Positions 7,809-11,259 of a DNA stretch of 11,259 bases are shown here, in pieces; the stretch's first letter is position 1, and every line of letters begins with the position of its first letter. The notes below the pieces were generated by a model. The model searched no databases. It was given only the letters and a program-made list of their open reading frames with translations, and had not been told where the DNA came from. This stretch comes from Bacteroidota bacterium (GTDB taxonomy: Bacteria; Bacteroidota; Bacteroidia; Bacteroidales; B39-G9): positions 1 through 11,259 of the forward strand of contig JAUVJB010000088.1 of the NCBI GenBank assembly GCA_030592465.1, given 5' to 3'. A program made the position numbers and the translations under genes.

Positions 7809-8011
7809 TTCAGTTTTCGTTGAGCTTTGAATTTAGTCCATATACTTTGGTTTACTAATTCTGAAAGCTCATCAACTTCTTTTTGTGTAGCTTTTGTTTT
7901 GGCTGTCTGTTCTTTATAGTCCAGATAGTCAAGCATATTTTGAAGTTCTGTTAAATCAACATATGCAGGTAATCTAACCAAGATTTCATTATTTGTCCTT
8001 TCAAGTATCAT
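7805..8011 (-). CDS. Antitoxin of the PIN-toxin module
   Basis: This small protein of 68 residues precedes the complete PIN toxin with a four-base overlap, the standard antitoxin-first order. The sequence MILERTNNEILVRLP looks like a short beta-strand start, followed by helix (DLTELQNMLDYLDY) and a charged helical tail ending KFKAQRKLK. Antitoxins of this kind use one end to block the PIN active site and the other to bind their promoter. I do not recognise the DNA-binding family with certainty. Its ATG (8009-8011) overlaps the stop of the broken PIN gene upstream, again as ATGA, and a separate -7 element lies 16 bases before the start. The identification rests mainly on position and size. Confidence 0.75.
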   Translation of the reverse strand: MILERTNNEILVRLPAYVDLTELQNMLDYLDYKEQTAKTKATQKEVDELSELVNQSIWTKFKAQRKLK

Positions 8012-8199
8012 AACATTTCATTTTTCCCAAAGATACAAATTTCCTGCATCATTTGGTTTGTCTTTTTTGATAAAATTGCAGGCAACTTATAATTACCTGT
8101 AATTAAATTCTCAAATATCCAATGATATTGAGAATGTGGCGATATAAAAACTAAAAAAACATTGGTGTCGAGAACTATTTTAAGTCTATTGGTTTTCAT
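8008..8199 (-). pseudogene. Truncated PIN-domain toxin (COG1569-like), N-terminal remnant
   Basis: The first ~40 residues match the N-terminus of a PIN-family toxin: LKIVLDTNVFLVFISPHSQ with the first catalytic Asp, then YHWIFENLITGNYKL. After that (from about 8083 on the minus strand) the expected CVTNEILxEYxE helix and the later acidic residues are missing, and 25 residues of unrelated sequence run to the stop. Whole proteins of this type are about 140 residues; here 63 or 64 remain. Without the other acidic residues it cannot have nuclease activity. The start is one of two adjacent ATG codons (8199 or 8202), inside the 3' end of the antitoxin gene, and its stop overlaps the start of the next antitoxin. 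A deletion, or insertion of the following module, best explains it. Confidence 0.75.
8028..8035 (-). promoter_or_regulatory. Possible -7 element for the complete toxin-antitoxin module
   Basis: Minus-strand TATCTTTG is identical to the -7 element of the tRNA-Lys promoter and sits 16 bases before the antitoxin ATG, within the unrelated 3' part of the broken PIN gene. No TTTG lies at the expected 19-base spacing, so the match may be chance. Confidence 0.35.
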
Positions 8200-8368
8200 C
8201 ATTCAGCCATTTATCCATATCATTTTGTGTATATCCTTTTTCTTGCCAGATTTTAGATGCTCTTTTCTTTATTCTTTCGTCAAAAAAATTAGCAAGCAAT
8301 TGCTTTACTTCCAATAACTCTTCATTAGGCAGCTGATATGAAAATATTTTAATCAATTCTAATTGCAA
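8186..8368 (-). CDS. Antitoxin-like protein of the broken module, non-ATG start
   Basis: A 60-residue protein, QLELIKIFSYQLPNEELLEV then a helical stretch with LLANFFDERIKKRASKIW and a DMDKWLNDENQ end. This resembles small antitoxins found before COG1569-type PIN toxins in Bacteroidota, and the 3' end overlaps the toxin start by 14-17 bases. There is no ATG in frame before the upstream stop; the possible starts are TTG codons at 8368 and 8356. Either TTG is used or the original start has been lost. With the partner toxin truncated, the protein may be an orphan able to neutralise related toxins, or simply decaying. The family call is from sequence resemblance remembered, not searched. Confidence 0.65.
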   Translation of the reverse strand: MQLELIKIFSYQLPNEELLEVKQLLANFFDERIKKRASKIWQEKGYTQNDMDKWLNDENQ

Positions 8369-8430
8369 ATTAGTTAATTGTTAATTGTTTTTCCCCATAT
8401 TACTTGTATTTTAATCCCGATGGGTCGGAA

Positions 8431-8457
8431 AACAATTTAGCAATATAACAATATAGC
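8431..8457 (+). repeat. Short repeat related to the loop and arm of the 7159-7218 hairpin
   Basis: AACAATTTAGC (8431-8441) occurs exactly at 7194-7204, and GCAATATAACAATATAGC (8440-8457) matches 7187-7204 at 17 of 18 bases. The two sites lie just outside the toxin-antitoxin block on either side. Confidence 0.5.
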
Positions 8458-8458
8458 A

Positions 8459-8476
8459 ATCCGCCAGCTTGCGGAT
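8459..8476. repeat. Free-standing 18-base palindrome ATCCGCCAGCTTGCGGAT
   Basis: It differs in one base from the perfect palindrome at 9449-9466 inside repeat copy 2. Its GC content stands out from the AT-rich surroundings. It lies in the gap between the short-chain dehydrogenase stop and the antitoxin start. Confidence 0.7.
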
Positions 8477-8539
8477 AATGAATTCCTATCTATTCTAAGT
8501 ATAGCACACATTACAAAGTTCTTGTGCAAGCACTTCTTA

Positions 8540-9346
8540 TTATTTAAAGGGTGAATTTGGCTCTTTTGCCATGTGATTATAAGTTAATTTATCAATAGTT
8601 TTTGGTAAAATATGTTGAAGAGCAAAAACTAATTTTCCGTCTAAAGATAAAATCTTATTACGTTTTCGCTTTTTAATTGATTTGATTAAAATTTTAGCAA
8701 CTTTTTCAGCAGGCATCAATTTATCTTCATTAAGAGGTGTGTCTCCCTGATGAGAGCCATCAGCAACAAGTGCAACTTTTCTTACATTAGAGGATGTAAA
8801 TCCTGGTGCAAAAGTTAATACGTGCAAGCCTTTTTTAAGATTTTCAATTCTAATTGTTTCTAAAAATCCGGTTATTGCAAATTTAGATGCAGAATAACCT
8901 GTTCTGCCAGGCAAACCATGAAATCCTGCAACTGACGTTATTGCAACTAAAGAACCTCTATTTTTTAATAAATGAGGCAAGGCATATTTTGTACAAAACA
9001 CTGTTCCCCAAAAATTCACATCCATCAATCGTTTTATTACAGACAAATCAACATCAGTGAATAATGCACGCATTGAAATACCTGCATTATTAATTAGTAT
9101 ATCAATTTTTTCAAACTTATTAATTGTTTGACTTATCAAATTTTCACAATCTTTTTCTATACTCACATCGGTTTTTACTGATAAGACCTCACAGCCTTGT
9201 TCTGTTAATTCTTTTTCAATAGCATGTAGTTTATCAATGCTTCGTGCAGCAAGTGACAATTTCGCACCTTGCCTGGCAAATTCTCTTGCACATGCTTCGC
9301 CTATTCCGGATGAGGCTCCTGTGATAATAACAACTCTGTTTTTCAT
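8540..9346 (-). CDS. Short-chain dehydrogenase/reductase (classical SDR family)
   Basis: A 268-residue NAD(P)-dependent oxidoreductase with a Rossmann fold. The cofactor loop TGASSGIG is at 9-16, Arg35 after the second strand suggests NADP rather than NAD, Asp60 is in place, and NNAG is at 86-89. The catalytic four are complete: Asn111, Ser138, Tyr151 and Lys155 in YSASK. The C-terminal ~60 residues (MPAEKVAKILIKSIKKRKRN and a hydrophobic stretch LDGKLVFALQHILPKTIDKL) resemble the tail of the DltE/YqjQ-like group that often acts on lipids or ketones, but the substrate is not predictable. It stands alone between the toxin genes and a tRNA and has its own -7 element. No membrane segment or signal peptide is certain. 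Confidence 0.9.
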   Translation of the reverse strand: MKNRVVIITGASSGIGEACAREFARQGAKLSLAARSIDKLHAIEKELTEQGCEVLSVKTDVSIEKDCENLISQTINKFEKIDILINNAGISMRALFTDVDLSVIKRLMDVNFWGTVFCTKYALPHLLKNRGSLVAITSVAGFHGLPGRTGYSASKFAITGFLETIRIENLKKGLHVLTFAPGFTSSNVRKVALVADGSHQGDTPLNEDKLMPAEKVAKILIKSIKKRKRNKILSLDGKLVFALQHILPKTIDKLTYNHMAKEPNSPFK

Positions 9347-9377
9347 TCTATAAATATTATTATTTTATTACTATTTG

Positions 9378-9385
9378 CAAAATTA
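9378..9385 (-). promoter_or_regulatory. -7 element before the short-chain dehydrogenase
   Basis: Minus-strand TAATTTTG is the same octamer as in the rnpB promoter and lies 31 bases before the ATG, giving a leader of about 25 bases. No TTTG or TTTC lies 19 bases further upstream, so confidence is moderate. Confidence 0.45.
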
Positions 9386-9430
9386 AAAAAAAATGTAAAT
9401 AAATTATCTATTAACTCAAAAATCATAAAT

Positions 9431-9566
9431 GAGACTACTCCGAAAACTATCCGCCAGCTGGCGGATTAGCCGACTATCGGTTTTGTAATAGACTGATGTA
9501 TAAATTTATAGCTTTTAGTCCGTCATCTGACGGAATAACCACTTATCGACTTTTCGGAGCGGACTC
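9431..9566 (+). repeat. Dispersed ~130-base repeat with terminal inverted repeats, copy 2
   Basis: It starts GAGACTACTCCGAAAAC and ends TTTTCGGAGCGGACTC. The two 17-base ends are inverted repeats with 13 matches, including an exact nine-base core CTCCGAAAA. Inside are the perfect palindrome ATCCGCCAGCTGGCGGAT (9449-9466) and a second stem TCCGTCA/TGACGGA (9519-9534). It fills much of the 358-base gap between the dehydrogenase and the tRNA gene; the rest of that gap is AT-rich and holds the two promoters and a small AAAAGATGTAAA direct repeat (9612-9636). Confidence 0.85.
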
Positions 9567-9651
9567 AATAAAAACATGAATTATCCACATTGCTTATTAT
9601 TAGGCAATTGAAAAAGATGTAAAAAAAGATGTAAAAAAATTAAAAAAACTA

Positions 9652-9682
9652 TTTGTTTTACAATTTCTATCTATTATCTTTG
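9652..9682 (+). promoter_or_regulatory. Consensus Bacteroidetes promoter of tRNA-Lys
   Basis: TTTG (9652-9655), a 19-base spacer and TATCTTTG (9675-9682) match the known consensus at every fixed position. The transcript would start near 9690, about 15 bases before the mature tRNA. Confidence 0.85.
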
Positions 9683-9704
9683 CACTCCGTTAATCAAATG
9701 TATT

Positions 9705-9777
9705 GATTCAGTAGCTCAGTTGGTAGAGCACATCCCTTTTAAGGATGGGGTCCTGGGTTCGAGACCCAGCTGGATCA
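9705..9777 (+). tRNA. tRNA-Lys, anticodon TTT
   Basis: The 73 bases fold into a standard cloverleaf. The acceptor stem is GATTCAG with CTGGATC (one G-T pair), the D stem is GCTC/GAGC, the anticodon stem is CATCC/GGATG with loop CTTTTAA, and the T stem is CTGGG/CCCAG with loop TTCGAGA. The anticodon TTT (9738-9740) reads AAA and AAG lysine codons. The discriminator base is A at 9777, and CCA is not encoded, so it must be added by the CCA enzyme. It has its own promoter and terminator and is a single-gene unit. Confidence 0.97.
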
Positions 9778-9779
9778 CA

Positions 9780-9807
9780 AAAAAAGCTGTCAAAAGACAG
9801 CTTTTTT
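9780..9807. terminator. Bidirectional intrinsic terminator
   Basis: AAAAAAGCTGTC, loop AAAA, GACAGCTTTTTT form a 12-bp stem with a run of T on either strand. It ends the tRNA-Lys transcript on the plus strand, two bases after the tRNA, and can also end the minus-strand repeat-protein gene, whose stop is at 9831. Confidence 0.92.
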
Positions 9808-9830
9808 GTTTTAATTAAAAAATAAATCTT

Positions 9831-10928
9831 CTATTTGACTATGACACCTTTATTATAAGTAACTTTTTTTGTTAATTTCCCATCTTCGCTAAATTCTTTC
9901 CACAATCCTTGTTCTAAATCGTTACTATAACTCCCTTGTTTACTTATTTTTTTATTTTCGTAATAGAATATCCATTCGCCGGAAGCTTTACCATTTTCAT
10001 AAGCTCCAGACTGCTTTAAATTTCCATTTTGATAATAAATTTCCCACGATCCGTCATACTTATTATCTTTAAAATTACCTTTAGAATAAATATTACCGGC
10101 AGGATAGAATGCTTTCCACTCTCCCACTTTCTTATCATTAATATATTTCCCTTGTTGTGCAATTTTTCCGTCTTCAAAATATTCTTTATAATTACCTTCA
10201 ATTTTATCATTAACATACATACACTCAATCATTTTACTTCCATTTTCATAATACGAAACAAAATCACCGTTTAACATTCCGTTTACATAAAAAGATACTC
10301 GTTCAAGTTGTTCGTTTTCATAATAAACATAAAGAGTATCAACAAATTTATCGCCTATCTTTCTGCCCTTATAATTTATCTTCCCGTCTTTATAATATGT
10401 TTGCCACAAACCATAATTTGAATTATTCTCAAAATTCGTCTTATGCTCAATTGTTCCGTCTTCTCTGTAACTTATTATTATACCATTTAAAATACCATTT
10501 TTATATGTGTATTGAGTTTTTAATTTCCCTGTTGGATAATAAACAAAAAAAACACCTTGTAATTTACCATTAATATTATTACCCTTTTGACTTAATGAGC
10601 CATCTTCATAATAATTTTCAAACAGTCCGTTTTTTAAATTATGTTTAAATGTAATTTTATTTTTTATTCCCCCTGTTTTATAATTTATAACCCAAACACT
10701 ATCTAACTCATTATTAACGAAATACCCTTGCTCCATAAGAATTCCGTTTTCATAATAAAAATGATATAAACCATGTTTTATAGTATCATTATTATTGATA
10801 CGAGCGAAATAATCCTCTTTAACCTGCTTCGTACCTTTATAAAAAAAAGTAATTTTTTGTGTTTGAGCCTGCAAAACAAAACCATAAAATTGACAGAAAA
10901 TAACTAATAAGGTGATAAATTTTTTCAT
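9831..10928 (-). CDS. Secreted MORN-like (YwqK-type) repeat protein, 13 repeats
   Basis: A 365-residue protein with a signal peptide (MKKFITLLVIFCQFYGFVLQAQ, cleavage near 22). After a short N-terminal part, residues about 52-355 are 13 tandem repeats of about 23 residues of the type G-x-W-x-x-YY-x-(N/D)G-x-(L/I)-x-x-x-G-x-(Y/F), for example YYENGILMEQGYF, YYEDGSLSQKG, YFEDGKIAQQGKY and EFSEDGKLTKK. These are the MORN variant annotated as the YwqK family antitoxin in databases; that name is historical and no toxin gene is next to it here. Such repeats form an extended beta sheet and likely bind a partner or glycan in the periplasm or at the surface. It ends 23 bases from the bidirectional terminator, and a dispersed repeat lies 37 bases upstream. 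Function unknown. Confidence 0.88.
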   Translation of the reverse strand: MKKFITLLVIFCQFYGFVLQAQTQKITFFYKGTKQVKEDYFARINNNDTIKHGLYHFYYENGILMEQGYFVNNELDSVWVINYKTGGIKNKITFKHNLKNGLFENYYEDGSLSQKGNNINGKLQGVFFVYYPTGKLKTQYTYKNGILNGIIISYREDGTIEHKTNFENNSNYGLWQTYYKDGKINYKGRKIGDKFVDTLYVYYENEQLERVSFYVNGMLNGDFVSYYENGSKMIECMYVNDKIEGNYKEYFEDGKIAQQGKYINDKKVGEWKAFYPAGNIYSKGNFKDNKYDGSWEIYYQNGNLKQSGAYENGKASGEWIFYYENKKISKQGSYSNDLEQGLWKEFSEDGKLTKKVTYNKGVIVK

Positions 10929-10965
10929 AGGTTATTTTTTTGTAGTTAATACATTTTCAATTATC

Positions 10966-11098
10966 GAGACTAGTCCGAAACAATTTCTATCCGACTAACG
11001 GTCCGCCAGTTGGCGGACTGACGTACAGATTTATAGCTTCTAATCTTCCGCCAGCCAGTTGGCGGGTTAACTGCTTATCGGCTTTTTGGAGCGGACTC
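10966..11098 (+). repeat. Dispersed ~130-base repeat with terminal inverted repeats, copy 3
   Basis: It starts GAGACTAGTCCGAAAC and ends GCTTTTTGGAGCGGACTC, so its ends are inverted repeats like those of copies 1 and 2. A near-perfect palindrome GTCCGCCAGTTGGCGGAC (11001-11018) sits at a different internal place than in copy 2, and a second GC-rich stem, CCGCCAGCCAGTTGGCGGG, lies at 11048-11066. It separates the repeat-protein gene from the downstream end of another minus-strand gene. Confidence 0.85.
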
Positions 11099-11118
11099 AA
11101 ATCTAAAATCTAAAATCA

Positions 11119-11259
11119 TTACGGTACAGTAATTAACATTTGTGTTCCTTCTAAATTAGTTTTGCTTCCAAAATCAAGTACAGCAGCTAATGCATATTTA
11201 CCGGTTGGCAACAAGTTTTTTGGTATTTTTAACTCAACGGTTTGTGATGATTTGGGATA
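11119..11259 (-). CDS. C-terminal 46 residues of an unidentified protein, cut by the right window edge
   Basis: On the minus strand an open frame enters from the right edge and stops with TAA at 11119-11121. The visible end includes QTVELKIPKNLLPTGKYAL, then AAVLDFGSKTNLEGTQMLITVP. The alternating beta-strand pattern with LPTGKYALAAVLDFG resembles the last immunoglobulin-like strands of chaperone-like or DUF periplasmic proteins of Bacteroidota (inference). Its start, domains and length cannot be seen. Downstream, after two ATCTAAA direct repeats, lies repeat copy 3. Confidence 0.7.
   Translation of the reverse strand, partial: YPKSSQTVELKIPKNLLPTGKYALAAVLDFGSKTNLEGTQMLITVP

Noticed and set aside
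9431..9566. Target-site duplications around repeat copy 2 (AAT on both sides)
   Set aside because: Three AT-rich bases are not informative, and copies 1 and 3 show no such duplication.
9831..10928. Toxin-antitoxin role for the YwqK-type protein
   Set aside because: The signal peptide and the absence of a partner gene argue against it.

Overview
The window looks like chromosomal DNA from an AT-rich member of the Bacteroidota. The evidence is the gene content: a TonB-dependent receptor with a carboxypeptidase-like N-terminal domain paired with a DUF4249 lipoprotein, an Smr protein of the DUF2027 type, a long-form QueA and a secreted MORN-like repeat protein. The promoters agree. Several starts are preceded by the Bacteroidetes -7 element TAnnTTTG, in three cases with a TTTG or TTTC -33 element exactly 19 bases upstream, and there are no obvious Shine-Dalgarno sequences. 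The genus cannot be told from this window.

Left part (1-3378), housekeeping. The 5' half of the RNase P RNA gene (minus strand) runs off the left edge behind a good promoter. Next is a minus-strand pair 12 bases apart: an Smr-domain protein and, downstream of it, a beta-class carbonic anhydrase. Divergent from this pair is queA (queuosine pathway), and the two -7 elements lie only 2 bases apart in a 69-base gap. Between the 3' end of queA and the next gene sits a two-block array of 10-16 base tandem repeats whose shared core is in opposite orientation in the two blocks.

Middle (3639-6952), an outer-membrane uptake pair on the minus strand. The TonB-dependent receptor is followed closely by a DUF4249 lipoprotein. 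This is a recurrent Bacteroidota arrangement with unknown substrate. The gap upstream of the receptor (6953-7340) holds a 129-base dispersed repeat and a perfect 25-bp hairpin; I see no gene there.

Right part (7341-11259), accessory. Two stacked toxin-antitoxin modules run on the minus strand: an antitoxin with no ATG start plus a PIN toxin cut to about its first 40 residues, then a complete antitoxin/PIN pair whose antitoxin start overlaps the stop of the broken toxin. After these come a short-chain dehydrogenase, a tRNA-Lys(TTT) gene with textbook promoter and a bidirectional terminator, a secreted protein of 13 MORN-like repeats, and the last 46 codons of an unidentified protein.

The most unusual structure is a family of three ~130-base elements with imperfect terminal inverted repeats (6983-7111, 9431-9566, 10966-11098). 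They carry a smaller 18-base palindrome at different internal places, and that palindrome also occurs alone at 8459-8476. This looks like a non-autonomous mobile element nested with a smaller one. I found no clearly novel protein-coding system.
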